Shown: positions 25,285-33,992, counted from the first letter of the stretch. The stretch is 48,849 nucleotides of DNA from Actinomycetota bacterium (GCA_030838475.1 JAUZFP010000054.1:1-48849), one strand, 5' to 3'. The notes: generated by a model not told the origin, from the sequence alone. Translations and numbers: made by a program.

Positions 25285-26130
25285 CTAGTTGTTGTTGAGC
25301 CAGCAGTCGAGCGCGCGGTCGTCGTACTGCGTCCACGTGGTCTGGCTCGGGTAGATCGCGGTCGCGATGTGCCCGTCGGCCGAGTATGTGGTCACACATT
25401 CCGAATCGCCTTGGGCCTTCAGCGCTGCCGTGCCGGGGTACGACGAGCCAATCGCGCCGGCAACATCCTTCGTGAACAGCAGCGTCCAGTCGGATGGCCC
25501 GGTGCAGGATGCGTATGTCGTCTGGCTGCCGTCGGGGCCGTTGTTCGCGGGGTCATCCTCACAGAGTGCGAACTTCTTCGGGTTGGACTCGAGGGCCGAG
25601 ACAAGGACCGAGAACTTCGTCGGCAGCGGCGTCAGGTCGGGGCTTTCGAACGTCGAGCCAACCCGGATCTCGGTGAGATCACACCGAACCCAGCGCGCGC
25701 CCGCGTTCCACTGCGCCACCGACGGAAGGTAGTACGTCGGGGACAGCAACGCCTCCTTGGCGGTGAGCCCCGGCAGCACTCGCGCCTGCTCCGCCTGGCA
25801 GACCGTGAACGCGGCGTTGTCGACATCCGCGCGCGGATTGCCCTTCCCATCCAGCCAACTGCCGGTGAACTTCTGCGTCAGCTTGCCGACCGCGTAGGTG
25901 TACGTCTCGTGCGTCGTGGTGCACGGCACCGCGCCGGTGCCCTCCCAGTCCTCGGACTTCTGGGCATCGTCGTAGGTGACCCGCCAGCAGTCTCCGACCT
26001 CGGGCGTGACCGTCAGCCCGGTGAAGTGTCCGGTGAGATTCTGGATGGCCGAGCAGCCCGTCGCGACGAGGGCGACCACGAGGATCCCCACCGCGGCCGC
26101 GACAATACGGCCGGGTCTCGTGGATGTCAC
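25285..26130 (-). CDS. Septum_form-family lipoprotein
   Basis: A protein of 281 aa from a GTG at 26130. Residues 1-26 are a lipoprotein signal (lipobox VATGC, Cys26). The mature part has the hallmark VGDCW motif of the Septum_form domain followed by VPCTTTHETYTYAVG, and recurring Cys residues that could form disulfides (CQAE, RCDL, CEDD, CTG, CVTTY, DCW). Related actinobacterial proteins are membrane-anchored and named for a suggested role in septum formation; their biochemical activity is not known. It is divergent from the DGPF/ECF42 pair across a 104-bp gap. Confidence 0.8.
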   Translation of the reverse strand: MTSTRPGRIVAAAVGILVVALVATGCSAIQNLTGHFTGLTVTPEVGDCWRVTYDDAQKSEDWEGTGAVPCTTTHETYTYAVGKLTQKFTGSWLDGKGNPRADVDNAAFTVCQAEQARVLPGLTAKEALLSPTYYLPSVAQWNAGARWVRCDLTEIRVGSTFESPDLTPLPTKFSVLVSALESNPKKFALCEDDPANNGPDGSQTTYASCTGPSDWTLLFTKDVAGAIGSSYPGTAALKAQGDSECVTTYSADGHIATAIYPSQTTWTQYDDRALDCWLNNN

Positions 26131-26168
26131 GGCAGAAGACTACCGACTTCTCCTTGGAAGTCCCGGGA

Positions 26169-26195
26169 TGTCGATCGAGACCTTCCCGGCTCGTC
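26169..26195 (+). promoter_or_regulatory. ECF42-type promoter before the DGPF gene
   Basis: TGTCGA at 26169-26174, a 17-base spacer, then CGTC at 26192-26195. This matches the TGTCGA / CG(A/T)C form described for promoters recognised by ECF42 sigma factors in actinobacteria. It lies 40 bp before the DGPF gene start, which suggests the sigma factor encoded downstream switches on its own operon. Confidence 0.65.
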
Positions 26196-26234
26196 ATCGA
26201 GGTGTCAGTATCACTTTTACCGAAAGGAACAACC

Positions 26235-26612
26235 ATGAGGTATTCACTTCTCGTGATGAGCCGGGAGGCCACCGAAGCCGAGATCGGCGAGGAGGCGATG
26301 GCCTGGGGTCGGGCGGCTTTTGACGCCTACGCCAAGTCGCTGGACTCGGCCGGAGTTCTCATCTCGGCGGACATCCTGCAGCCCGTCGCCGCCGCGACCA
26401 CGATCACCGTGCGCGATGGTGCGCTGAAGGTTCAGGATGGCCCCTTCGCCGACACCAAGGAGAAGCTGAACGGCACGTTCGTGATCCAGGTCCCCGACCT
26501 GGATTCCGCGATCGCGTGGGCCGAGAAGTGCCCCGGCGCGCAGTATGGCGCGGTCGAGATCCGTCCCTCCGCGATCGTGTTCAGCGATGGCAGCTGGCAC
26601 CAGGTCGACTGA
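26235..26612 (+). CDS. YCII/DGPF-domain protein, partner of the ECF42 sigma factor
   Basis: A protein of 125 aa. ATG at 26235 with GAAAGGAAC before it. A dimeric alpha-beta barrel of the YCII family with the signature DGPF at residues 68-71 and a C-terminal EIRP segment. DGPF proteins are encoded next to ECF42 sigma factors in many actinobacteria and are thought to be their targets or partners; enzymatic function is unproven. The sigma-factor gene follows at once. Confidence 0.92.
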   Translation: MRYSLLVMSREATEAEIGEEAMAWGRAAFDAYAKSLDSAGVLISADILQPVAAATTITVRDGALKVQDGPFADTKEKLNGTFVIQVPDLDSAIAWAEKCPGAQYGAVEIRPSAIVFSDGSWHQVD

Positions 26613-26628
26613 GGACGAGACCGCACCC

Positions 26629-27816
26629 GTGACGGACGCCGCGACCCGCGCCGAAGAGGTTGCGCGCTCCTCGTATGGACGCCTGCTGGCGGTGCTCGCG
26701 ACGCCGACCGGGGACATCCCGGCTGCCGAGGATGCGTTGGCGGATGCGTTCGAGCGGGCGCTCGCCAGCTGGCCGACCGCCGGCATCCCCGACAACCCGG
26801 CGGGCTGGCTGCTGACCGTCGCGCGCAACCGCCTGCGCGACCTCTACAAGTCCTCCGCGCATCGAACCTCCACCGAACTCGAGGACACCCATACCGTGCT
26901 CGACAACCTGGATCTCGAGGCGATCCCCGACAAGCGGCTCGAGCTGCTGTTCGTCTGCGCGCACCCCGCGATCGAGGCGGCCATCCGCACTCCCCTCATG
27001 CTGCAGACGGTGCTCGGCTTCGAGTCCGCGCAGATCGCCGTTGCGTTCGCCGTGCCCGAACCGGCGATGGCACAGCGGCTGGTGCGGGCCAAGCGTCGGA
27101 TCCGGGTGGCGCGCATCCCGTTCGTGATTCCCGTGCTCGCCGATATGCCGACGCGACTTCCCGCCGTGCTCGAGGCGATCTACGGCGCCTACGCGATCGA
27201 CTGGCAGGGTGTCGCAGGCGAGACGATCCGCGAGTCAATGTCGGCGGAGGCGCTCTACCTGGCGACGATTCTCGCCGCGCTGCTCGGCGATGAGCCCGAG
27301 GCGTTCGGTCTCGTGGCCCTCATCGCTCTCTCGCTGTCGCGGGCGAAGGCGAGGGAGAACGGCGTGCCACTCGACGAGCAGGACACGAACCTGTGGGATG
27401 CGGACCTGATCGCCCAGGGGGAGGCTGCGCTGCGGCAAGCACACGGCTACGGGCGAATCGGGCGCTTCCAGCTTGAGGCCGCCATCCAGTCGGCGCACTG
27501 TGCCCGGCGGGATGGACAACCGACCGACTACGTCGCACTTCGGAAGCTCTACACCGCGCTCGTCGGGATCGCACCAACCCTCGGAGCGCGAGTCTCCCTC
27601 GCGGCCGCGATCGGCGAAGACGACGGCCCCGAGGCCGGGCTCGCCGAACTCGATCGAATCGACGCCCCGCGATTCCAGCCGCTGTGGGCGACGCGAGCGC
27701 ACCTGCTCTCGCAACTCGGTCGAACGGAGGATGCTCGCGCCGCCTACGAGAAAGCCATCTCGCTCACGACGGACGAAATTACCCGCGACAGATTGCGCGC
27801 CCGAGCGGGAGAATAG
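26629..27816 (+). CDS. ECF42-group RNA polymerase sigma factor
   Basis: A protein of 395 aa from GTG 26629, 17 bp after the DGPF stop. An in-frame ATG at 26587 would overlap the previous gene. Residues about 5-85 are sigma region 2 (AEDALADAFERALASWPTAG, then NPAGWLLTVARNRLRDLY). Residues about 110-165 are sigma region 4 (TPLMLQTVLGFESAQIAVAF, MAQRLVRAKRRI). The remaining 230 residues are the long helical, TPR-like C-terminal extension typical of ECF42. No anti-sigma factor is encoded nearby, as expected for this group, so the extension probably controls activity. It directs transcription of a stress or accessory regulon, probably including its own operon. Confidence 0.93.
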   Translation: MTDAATRAEEVARSSYGRLLAVLATPTGDIPAAEDALADAFERALASWPTAGIPDNPAGWLLTVARNRLRDLYKSSAHRTSTELEDTHTVLDNLDLEAIPDKRLELLFVCAHPAIEAAIRTPLMLQTVLGFESAQIAVAFAVPEPAMAQRLVRAKRRIRVARIPFVIPVLADMPTRLPAVLEAIYGAYAIDWQGVAGETIRESMSAEALYLATILAALLGDEPEAFGLVALIALSLSRAKARENGVPLDEQDTNLWDADLIAQGEAALRQAHGYGRIGRFQLEAAIQSAHCARRDGQPTDYVALRKLYTALVGIAPTLGARVSLAAAIGEDDGPEAGLAELDRIDAPRFQPLWATRAHLLSQLGRTEDARAAYEKAISLTTDEITRDRLRARAGE

Positions 27817-27848
27817 AGTCCTGCTCAATAGCCACGCGGAGGTCCCCC

Positions 27849-29585
27849 ATGCGCTCCAAGTCAGCAGTCGTCGGCGGTTTTCAGGTCTTCGCCGTCGCCG
27901 GAACGAACTCCGTGTCGTTCGGTGTGAGCGTCGCAGCGGCGAGCCGAGCCGGGCTGCTCGGCTTTTCCGTCAAGCGGACGGATTCGCCGAAGGGCTCGCC
28001 GCATTACCTGCTCGGCTACAAGGTCTTCCCGTCGACCGTGAAAAATCCGGATGCGAGTACCAGCGTCTCGACGTACAAGCAGCCCGTACAAAGCCTCGTC
28101 TGGGACGACTTCACGTGCATCCCCGGCCATGCCTACAGCTATGTGTTCCAGCCCCTGAAGGGAACGCCGGCCAAGCTCGACCGCTCGACGCCGCCGATCC
28201 CGATCACCGTCACAACCGAGCCGCTGTTCGGCAGTTCGCACGACATCTTCTTCAACCGGGGTGTCGCCTCCAGCCAGGCCTACGCACTCGAATTCGGTAA
28301 CGTCGCACCCGACAAGCAGCCGACCGCGGCGAAGCAGGCTGCAGCGTTCGCGTGGCTCGGGCGGGACCTCGAGCCGGCACTCATCCGCTTCATTCGCGGC
28401 GCCAAAAAGGGCGACCAGTTGCGCTGCGCGTTCTACGAGTTCGCCTACCCGCCCGTGCTGGCCGAGTTCGCCGCAGCGATCGGGCGCGGCGTGGACGTCA
28501 AGCTGATCGTCGACGAGAAGCCGAACACCGCGAAGGACCCGGTAACCGAAAATCTCGCGGCGATCGCGGCCAGCGGCCTACCTGCCACCGCGATCATCCC
28601 GCGCGTTGCCCGCAAGAACGTCATCGCACACAACAAGTTCATGGTGCTGGTCCCCGGCGGCACGACGGCGACCGAGGTCTGGACCGGCTCAACCAACCTG
28701 ACCGACAACGGTTTCTTCGGTCAGGCCAATGTCGGTCACTGGGTTCGGGATGCGGCGGTCGCCGGCAAGTTCCTGCAGTACTGGACGCAGCTCAGTTCCG
28801 ACCCGGGCGGCCAGGCCACCGACACCGCCGCGGTCACGAAGCAAAAGAACGCGGCCCTCTACGCCGAGGTCGCCACCCTCACGCCGTCGCCCGCGATCGG
28901 CGCCATCGCACCCGGAGTCACGCCGATCTTCAGCCCGCGAACCGGACTCGACCCGCTCACCCTCTACGGACAGCTGCTGTCAGGCTCGACCGACCTCGCC
29001 TGCGCCACGTTCCCGTTCACCATCCCCGCGTCGTACCGCGACGCCCTCGCCACAAATACTTCTACCGGCCCGCTGGTTTTTCTTCTCTTCGACACCGCCG
29101 AGGCTCCCAACCCCAAGGCCGTCACTCCCTACGTGAAGTTGAACGCCTCGAACAACGTCTACGAAGCTGCAGGATCCGAGTTCACGACCGCCGTCGGCAA
29201 GTGGATGGTCGAGACGGATGCGCGGCGCCTCGGATTCGCGGTGAACGTTGCGTTCATCCACTGCAAGTTCATGCTGCATGACCCGCTGGGAGCGGACCCG
29301 ATCGTGGTGTCCGGGTCGGCGAACTTCAGTGCCGCATCCACGGAACAGAACGACGAGAACATGATCATCGTGCGCGGCAACAGGCGCGTCGCCGACATCT
29401 ACTTCACCGAGTTCAACCGGCTGTTCAACCACTACTACTTCCGCTTCATCGCGTCGAAGACGGCGAACGATCCGCCGACGCCCGGGTCGCTGTCGCTTGT
29501 CGAGGACGACTCGTGGCTCACGAGCTACACGGCGGGATCGCTTCACACGAAGCGCGTGCAGCAGTTCATCGACATGGCGATCTAA
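27849..29585 (+). CDS. Phospholipase-D-like domain protein with one intact and one degenerate HKD motif
   Basis: A protein of 578 aa. ATG at 27849 with GGAGG before it; no signal peptide. Residues 1 to about 125 resemble a beta-sandwich with no recognised name. Two PLD-type catalytic modules follow. At 261-268 HxKxxxx has Val268 in place of the usual Asp, followed by TGSTNLTDNG. At 471-478 HxKxxxxD is intact (His471, Lys473, Asp478), followed by SGSANFS. Spacing and length fit a single-chain enzyme with a pseudo-dimeric active site. It could hydrolyse or transfer phosphodiester bonds in lipid or nucleic acid; the actual substrate is unknown. Confidence 0.8.
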   Translation: MRSKSAVVGGFQVFAVAGTNSVSFGVSVAAASRAGLLGFSVKRTDSPKGSPHYLLGYKVFPSTVKNPDASTSVSTYKQPVQSLVWDDFTCIPGHAYSYVFQPLKGTPAKLDRSTPPIPITVTTEPLFGSSHDIFFNRGVASSQAYALEFGNVAPDKQPTAAKQAAAFAWLGRDLEPALIRFIRGAKKGDQLRCAFYEFAYPPVLAEFAAAIGRGVDVKLIVDEKPNTAKDPVTENLAAIAASGLPATAIIPRVARKNVIAHNKFMVLVPGGTTATEVWTGSTNLTDNGFFGQANVGHWVRDAAVAGKFLQYWTQLSSDPGGQATDTAAVTKQKNAALYAEVATLTPSPAIGAIAPGVTPIFSPRTGLDPLTLYGQLLSGSTDLACATFPFTIPASYRDALATNTSTGPLVFLLFDTAEAPNPKAVTPYVKLNASNNVYEAAGSEFTTAVGKWMVETDARRLGFAVNVAFIHCKFMLHDPLGADPIVVSGSANFSAASTEQNDENMIIVRGNRRVADIYFTEFNRLFNHYYFRFIASKTANDPPTPGSLSLVEDDSWLTSYTAGSLHTKRVQQFIDMAI

Positions 29586-29603
29586 AAGGTCCCGGAGACA
29601 CCT

Positions 29604-29633
29604 CCGGCCGCCTCGGTACTCCGTGGCGGCCGG
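29604..29633 (+). terminator. Stem-loop terminator candidate after the PLD-like gene
   Basis: A perfect 9-bp GC stem (CCGGCCGCC / GGCGGCCGG) with a 12-base loop, 19 bp after the stop. No U-run follows, so termination efficiency is uncertain. Confidence 0.6.
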
Positions 29634-29750
29634 GTCTAGCGGGTGTTTCGCATGCGCTGTGGAACCATTGTGCACGTGTTCGCCGTTACCGAAACGTAAT
29701 GTTGCTCGGAGTTCGCCGAGAGTCTCCGAATCGCACCTACTATCGAACGC

Positions 29751-30500
29751 ATGACAACTCCCCGTCGCGTCGCGATCGTGACCGGGGCGTCCAGCGGGAT
29801 CGGTCGCGAGACCGCGCTGCTTCTCGCCCGCCACGGCTGGACGGTGGCGCTGGTTTCGCGGCGGGCCTCCGAACTCAGCGTGCTCAAGCAGCAGATCAAG
29901 GCGTCGGGCGGCATTGCGCTTGCGATTCCCGGGGACGTCACGAAGGCGAAAGACATCGATCACATCGTCGCCGAGACCCAGGCCATCGGCGGGCGAATCG
30001 ACGCGCTCCTGAACATCGCGGGCATCGGCGGGATGGCGTCCGTCATGACCGCGGACGACAAGGTGCAGGAGATGCTCGACACGAACCTGCTGGCTCCGAT
30101 CCGACTCATGCGGGCGGTCATCCCGATCATGCGCGCCCAGCGCAGCGGCGCGATCGTGAATGTCGGTTCGGTCAAGGGTGAGATCGCCATCAGCGGCATC
30201 TACACCGCCACGAAATTCGGACTGCGCGGGCTGACCGGCTCGGTGCGGCGCGAACTCGCCGGTACGGGCATCCATGTTTCCCTCGTCGAACCCGGCTACA
30301 TCGCGACCGCAATGACGGCGCATCGCGGTGGGCGGATGCCCGGCGCCGATGTGGTCGCGGCCGCCATCGAGACCTGCCTGACGCGGTCGCGGCGTCGCGT
30401 CGTGGTGCCCGGTTACTACCGGCTGCTCATCTGGGTCGGCAATCTCTTCCCGTGGGCGGTTGATCGCCGTTACAACGGCAGGATCGGCAACCTCTCCTAA
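29751..30500 (+). CDS. SDR-family NAD(P)-dependent oxidoreductase
   Basis: A protein of 249 aa, classical short-chain dehydrogenase. TGASSGIG at 11-18 binds the cofactor, NIAG near 88-91 takes the place of NNAG, Ser140 is the catalytic Ser, and Tyr151 and Lys155 form YxxxK. The substrate loop follows EPGYIATAMT. The C-terminus (RLLIWVGNLFPW) is hydrophobic and may touch membrane. It stands alone between terminator-like sequence and a DUF2510 gene. Substrate unknown. Confidence 0.9.
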   Translation: MTTPRRVAIVTGASSGIGRETALLLARHGWTVALVSRRASELSVLKQQIKASGGIALAIPGDVTKAKDIDHIVAETQAIGGRIDALLNIAGIGGMASVMTADDKVQEMLDTNLLAPIRLMRAVIPIMRAQRSGAIVNVGSVKGEIAISGIYTATKFGLRGLTGSVRRELAGTGIHVSLVEPGYIATAMTAHRGGRMPGADVVAAAIETCLTRSRRRVVVPGYYRLLIWVGNLFPWAVDRRYNGRIGNLS

Positions 30501-30620
30501 CCACCGAAACGGTTCGCTAACAATCGGGACGTGCCGCGAAGTGGGGCGGGCGCGTTGCACGCCAACGCGCGTACCTTGCATTTAGAGTTGTTCACAACAA
30601 AAGAGGCATTGGGATCTCAC

Positions 30621-30881
30621 GTGGCAGTCACAGCAGACATCGCGCACCGTATCCCGGCCGGGTGGTACCCCGACCGGGACGATAGGTCGCGCCGACGCTG
30701 GTGGAACGGCGTGGAATGGACCGAGTACTTCTCGGCCAACCCCGACACCCTGGCTCCCGGCCCTCATGTCCACAGCATCCGTCGGGCAATCACGTTCAAG
30801 GACCGCGTCGCCGCATTCATGCTCGCCGGGCTCCTGCTCGCCAACCTGGTGCTCATCGGTTTCGTAGCGCACGTCATCTAG
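30621..30881 (+). CDS. Small DUF2510-domain membrane protein
   Basis: A protein of 86 aa from GTG 30621 with GGGA six bases before it; an upstream GTG in frame would add 30 unlikely residues. Residues about 10-35 are a DUF2510 domain (IPAGWYPDRD, RWWNGVEWTEYF), a short Trp-rich module found near the cytoplasmic ends of actinobacterial membrane proteins. One C-terminal membrane helix follows (AAFMLAGLLLANLVLIGFVA). Function unknown. It is the smallest of three DUF2510 proteins within 6 kb. Confidence 0.75.
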   Translation: MAVTADIAHRIPAGWYPDRDDRSRRRWWNGVEWTEYFSANPDTLAPGPHVHSIRRAITFKDRVAAFMLAGLLLANLVLIGFVAHVI

Positions 30882-31049
30882 CGCGGCAGTCGCGTTCCCG
30901 CGCGCGCGAGCGCCTCTGTCATGCGGCGACGCCGAGCGTAACTTTGTGTCGGCATTACGCAACACGAGGTAACTCAGCGCAACACGCTTCGACATCGGCC
31001 GTACTGTCCCGCAGTCTTGAGGTGCAGCTCGCCGAGCCGGAGGGGAATC

Positions 31050-31577
31050 ATGAACATCGTGACCGAAGTGCGCAGCCTCAGTTCCGAGGAATTCAAGGCC
31101 GCCTTCCGCAACCATGCCGCCGGAGTCGCCGTCATCACCGCCGACGCCGGCGCCGGCCCGGTTGGCCTGACCGCGACATCCGTCTTCTCGGTCAGCGCAG
31201 AGCCACCGCTGCTCGTGTTTTCGATCTCGAACCTCTCCTCGAGCGCGCCAACCCTCCTCGATGCGGAGAGCGTCGTCGTGCATCTCCTCGGCGCCGACCA
31301 GCTCGATATCGCGAAGCTCTGCGCGACGAGTGGCATCGACCGGTTCGCCGACCTCTCGCTCTGGAGCCGCCTGCCCTCGGGCGAGCCGTACTTCCCGAGT
31401 TCGCAATCCTGGATCCGCGGCCGCGTCGTGAACCGGATGCCCGCTGGCGGATCGACCGTGTTCGCGGTGCACGCCCTCGAGGCGAGTGCGGCCCCCGACG
31501 ACGCATCGGCATCCCCGCTCGTTTATCACAATCGCACCTGGCACAGCCTCGGCGATCACTCGACGATCAGCGCATAG
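31050..31577 (+). CDS. Flavin reductase family protein
   Basis: A protein of 175 aa. ATG at 31050 with a strong GGAGGGG before it. An FMN-binding split barrel: FRNHAAGVAVITA, GLTATSVFSVSAEPPLLVFS (flavin site), LGADQLDIAKL, and the C-terminal YHNRTWHSL. It reduces FMN or FAD with NAD(P)H, usually for a partner monooxygenase; no such partner is nearby. The msrB gene starts four bases after its stop, so they are probably co-transcribed and both may serve redox homeostasis. Confidence 0.9.
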   Translation: MNIVTEVRSLSSEEFKAAFRNHAAGVAVITADAGAGPVGLTATSVFSVSAEPPLLVFSISNLSSSAPTLLDAESVVVHLLGADQLDIAKLCATSGIDRFADLSLWSRLPSGEPYFPSSQSWIRGRVVNRMPAGGSTVFAVHALEASAAPDDASASPLVYHNRTWHSLGDHSTISA

Positions 31578-31581
31578 CCGG

Positions 31582-31995
31582 ATGCCAGACGAGACCAGCC
31601 AGTCCGAAGTCGACTGGCTCGAAAAGCTCAGCCCCGAGGAGTACGCCGTGCTACGGGAGGCCGCGACCGAACGGCCGTGGACAGGGAAGCTCCTCGACGA
31701 GAACCGCGCCGGGCTCTACACCTGCAAGGCCTGCGGCAACGAGCTCTTCGCGTCGGGCACCAAGTTCGATTCGGGCTGCGGATGGCCGAGCTTCTACGAG
31801 TCCGTTCGGCCCGAAGCGGTTCGCCTGCTCGACGACACGACTCTCGGCATCGAACGCACCGAGGTCAGATGCGCCCGGTGCGACTCCCATCTCGGGCACG
31901 TGTTCCCCGACGGTGTCGGGACTCCCACCGGTGATCGGTACTGCATGAACTCCCTCGCCCTGAGCTTCGACGAGAGCTCGCCGAGCGACTCGTAA
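31582..31995 (+). CDS. msrB: Peptide-methionine (R)-S-oxide reductase MsrB
   Basis: A protein of 137 aa, cytoplasmic, repairs methionine-R-sulfoxide in proteins with thioredoxin. Zinc ligands Cys48/Cys51 and Cys97/Cys100 form two CxxC pairs. Catalytic Cys121 lies in RYCMNS, and Cys66 in SGCGWPSF may act as resolving cysteine. ATG at 31582, four bases after the flavin reductase stop. Length and motif order are canonical. Confidence 0.97.
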   Translation: MPDETSQSEVDWLEKLSPEEYAVLREAATERPWTGKLLDENRAGLYTCKACGNELFASGTKFDSGCGWPSFYESVRPEAVRLLDDTTLGIERTEVRCARCDSHLGHVFPDGVGTPTGDRYCMNSLALSFDESSPSDS

Positions 31996-32129
31996 CCACT
32001 TCTCCCCCGTTCGGGAGCCACCCAACCGGTGGGCACTTGAACTGGGGCGGGCGGGGGTCATTTGCGGCCCAGTAGCCTCTGGGTAAGGGTATTTCCTTTG
32101 GTTTTCTGGGCATTTTTCGGGGGCACACC

Positions 32130-33074
32130 ATTACGATCGAGACTCCGGCGAGGACCCTCCCCGCTGGCTGGTACACGGATCCTGGACAGTCGGGTGGCAA
32201 GCGCTGGTGGGACGGGGCGAAGTGGACCACCCACCTCAAGATGCCCGAAAAGCCCGCGCCAACTTCCTCGGCCCCGCAGTCCACTCCGTATGGAATCGGC
32301 GCTGTTCACCAACCCGGCTACGTGCCCATGATGGGCCCATCCACGTTCCCCACCGCGATCCAGGAGCCGGCGTTTCCGGTGAACAACTGGGTGTCGTGGG
32401 TGTCGCTGTTATTCGGTTTCGGCGCGTTGGCGCTGACGCTGACGAATTTCCTTCCCGGTTCGAGCACGCTGTGGGTCGCGAGCACCGGAGTGCTTGCCGT
32501 ACTGTGCGCGCTGCTTGCAATTCTTCGCCGCATGCGCAAGCGGGCATCCAACCTGTGGGCGCCGATCCTTGGCATCCTGTTCGGCCTTGGGGCGACAGCC
32601 ATCGCGCTTCTCGGGGTGAGCGTGGTCAACATCGTGAACACGGCGATAGGTGGGGTGCTCCCGGTCTCGTCGACCACAACCCAGACGTCGGTCGCCCCGG
32701 TGCGGCCGCTCTCTTCTGAGCCTTTCGTGTTTGCGAACAACCCGGCACTGACCCAGGATGGCTCCGAGGTTCAACAGATCGCGACCGCAATCAACGAGAA
32801 CTTCGCTTCGGGGAACTCGGTGCTCGCCACCGGCCAGGTCTGGCCCCAGTCGCTGAAGTTCACCCCGACGCAGGTGCTCGCCGAGTCCGGCACGCCGCTC
32901 GTGACGGTCGCCCCCGGTCACCTCTTCACCTACACACTCGCGGCCAACCTGAAGAACTACACCTTCACGGTCTCGTCGGGTGATCTCACGGAGTCGGCCG
33001 TCTACAACTCCGCACTGAACCGGTTCACGTTTGTCTGCCCCGCGGCCGACACGACGTGCGTGCCCGTTCACTAG
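32130..33074 (+). CDS. DUF2510-domain membrane protein without a standard start codon
   Basis: A protein of about 314 aa if it starts at ATT 32130. The frame is open from the TAG at 32073, but no ATG, GTG or TTG occurs before the DUF2510 domain (LPAGWYTDPGQSGGKRWWDG); the first ATG (32241) would cut the domain off. ATT 32130 has GGGGG six to seven bases before it and corresponds to an ATT at 35240 in the paralogue. Layout is DUF2510, a Pro-rich linker, three or four membrane helices, then an outer domain of about 140 residues ending FVCPAADTTC. Function unknown. The same architecture is seen at 35216-36343. Confidence 0.7.
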   Translation: MTIETPARTLPAGWYTDPGQSGGKRWWDGAKWTTHLKMPEKPAPTSSAPQSTPYGIGAVHQPGYVPMMGPSTFPTAIQEPAFPVNNWVSWVSLLFGFGALALTLTNFLPGSSTLWVASTGVLAVLCALLAILRRMRKRASNLWAPILGILFGLGATAIALLGVSVVNIVNTAIGGVLPVSSTTTQTSVAPVRPLSSEPFVFANNPALTQDGSEVQQIATAINENFASGNSVLATGQVWPQSLKFTPTQVLAESGTPLVTVAPGHLFTYTLAANLKNYTFTVSSGDLTESAVYNSALNRFTFVCPAADTTCVPVH

Positions 33075-33126
33075 GACTCACGAGAGTCTTACCCGGGCCG
33101 GACGCCGAAGGTTTACCCTCGTTGGC

Positions 33127-33399
33127 ATGTGCCGAAACATCCACACCCTCCACAATTTCGAGCCCGCCGCGAACGAAGAGGAAGTGCACGCCGCTGCACT
33201 CCAGTACGTGCGCAAGATCAGCGGATCGACCAAGCCAGCAAAGGTGAACGCCGAGGCGTTCGATCGCGCGGTGGGCGAGATCGCCCACATCACGCATCAC
33301 CTTCTCGAGGACCTGGTCGCGACGACGCCGCCGAAGGACCGCGAGGTCGAGCACGCAAAGGCCCACGCTCGCGCACAGGCGAGGTTCGCGAGCGCCTAG
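33127..33399 (+). CDS. DUF2277 family protein
   Basis: A protein of 90 aa beginning MCRNIHTLHNFEPAA, the conserved N-terminus of DUF2277 (Cys2 and RNIHTL). The rest is helical, with YVRKISG and a C-terminal Ala/Arg-rich helix. Function unknown; widespread small cytoplasmic protein. Its end overlaps the convergent acetyltransferase gene by four bases. Confidence 0.88.
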   Translation: MCRNIHTLHNFEPAANEEEVHAAALQYVRKISGSTKPAKVNAEAFDRAVGEIAHITHHLLEDLVATTPPKDREVEHAKAHARAQARFASA

Positions 33400-33992
33400 C
33401 TCGGCTGGCTTTGTCGGCCTTCGCGCTTCATGACGAAGAGCGCGGGCGCGTCGCCTTCCTGCGCTTCGCCGGTGAGCACAAAGCCGTGCCGTTCAAAAAA
33501 CGGAATGTTTCGCGGATTGGGTGCAAGCAGATACGCAGGCGACCCGCCCAGGTCGATGTACTCGAGGGAGGCCGTCAGAAGCCGGGTTCCGAGCCCCGTA
33601 CCCTGCTTTGAGCTGTGAACTCCGAAGAACGGCAGATACCAGTGCGGGTAGTCCGGCCTCGCGGCATCCGTCTGTTCGAGCGTGCTGAACGTCTCTGGAT
33701 GCTTCTCGACAGAGACCGTCTCGAGCAGGACCTGGCCAATGCGCTCCGCGTCGGGTTGGACGCCTGGCGGGACCCACAGGGCGACCGCGCTATCGCCCAG
33801 GCGCCATGCAGTACTCATCTCGAATGACGCGCCACCCACCGCCTCAATCAGGGTTGGCAGCGTTCTCGCGTACGTGTCGTCGTCCGGGTACAGCCAGCGG
33901 TGCACCGGATCGTCGCGATAGGCCGAGATCAGCGTCGCGTAGGCGATGTCGGCGTCGGCGGCGGGGATCGGCGACAACGGGTGATCGCTCAT
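33396..33992 (-). CDS. GNAT-family N-acetyltransferase
   Basis: A protein of 198 aa. The acetyl-CoA-binding motif A reads LPFFGVHSSKQGTGLGTRLL (Q..G.G), followed by LLAPNPRNIPFFERHGF, the usual motif B with N..FYE..GF. The N-terminal half includes RDDPVHRWLYPDD, common in acetyltransferases of the puromycin N-acetyltransferase-like group. ATG at 33992. Acceptor unknown. Confidence 0.88.
   Translation of the reverse strand: MSDHPLSPIPAADADIAYATLISAYRDDPVHRWLYPDDDTYARTLPTLIEAVGGASFEMSTAWRLGDSAVALWVPPGVQPDAERIGQVLLETVSVEKHPETFSTLEQTDAARPDYPHWYLPFFGVHSSKQGTGLGTRLLTASLEYIDLGGSPAYLLAPNPRNIPFFERHGFVLTGEAQEGDAPALFVMKREGRQSQPS

Noticed and set aside
28980-30581. Long minus-strand frame (533 codons) antisense to the PLD-like and SDR genes
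   Set aside because: Composition is that of a GC-rich antisense shadow (Arg, Asp, His, Gly runs, no domain), and both sense genes have clear family motifs.
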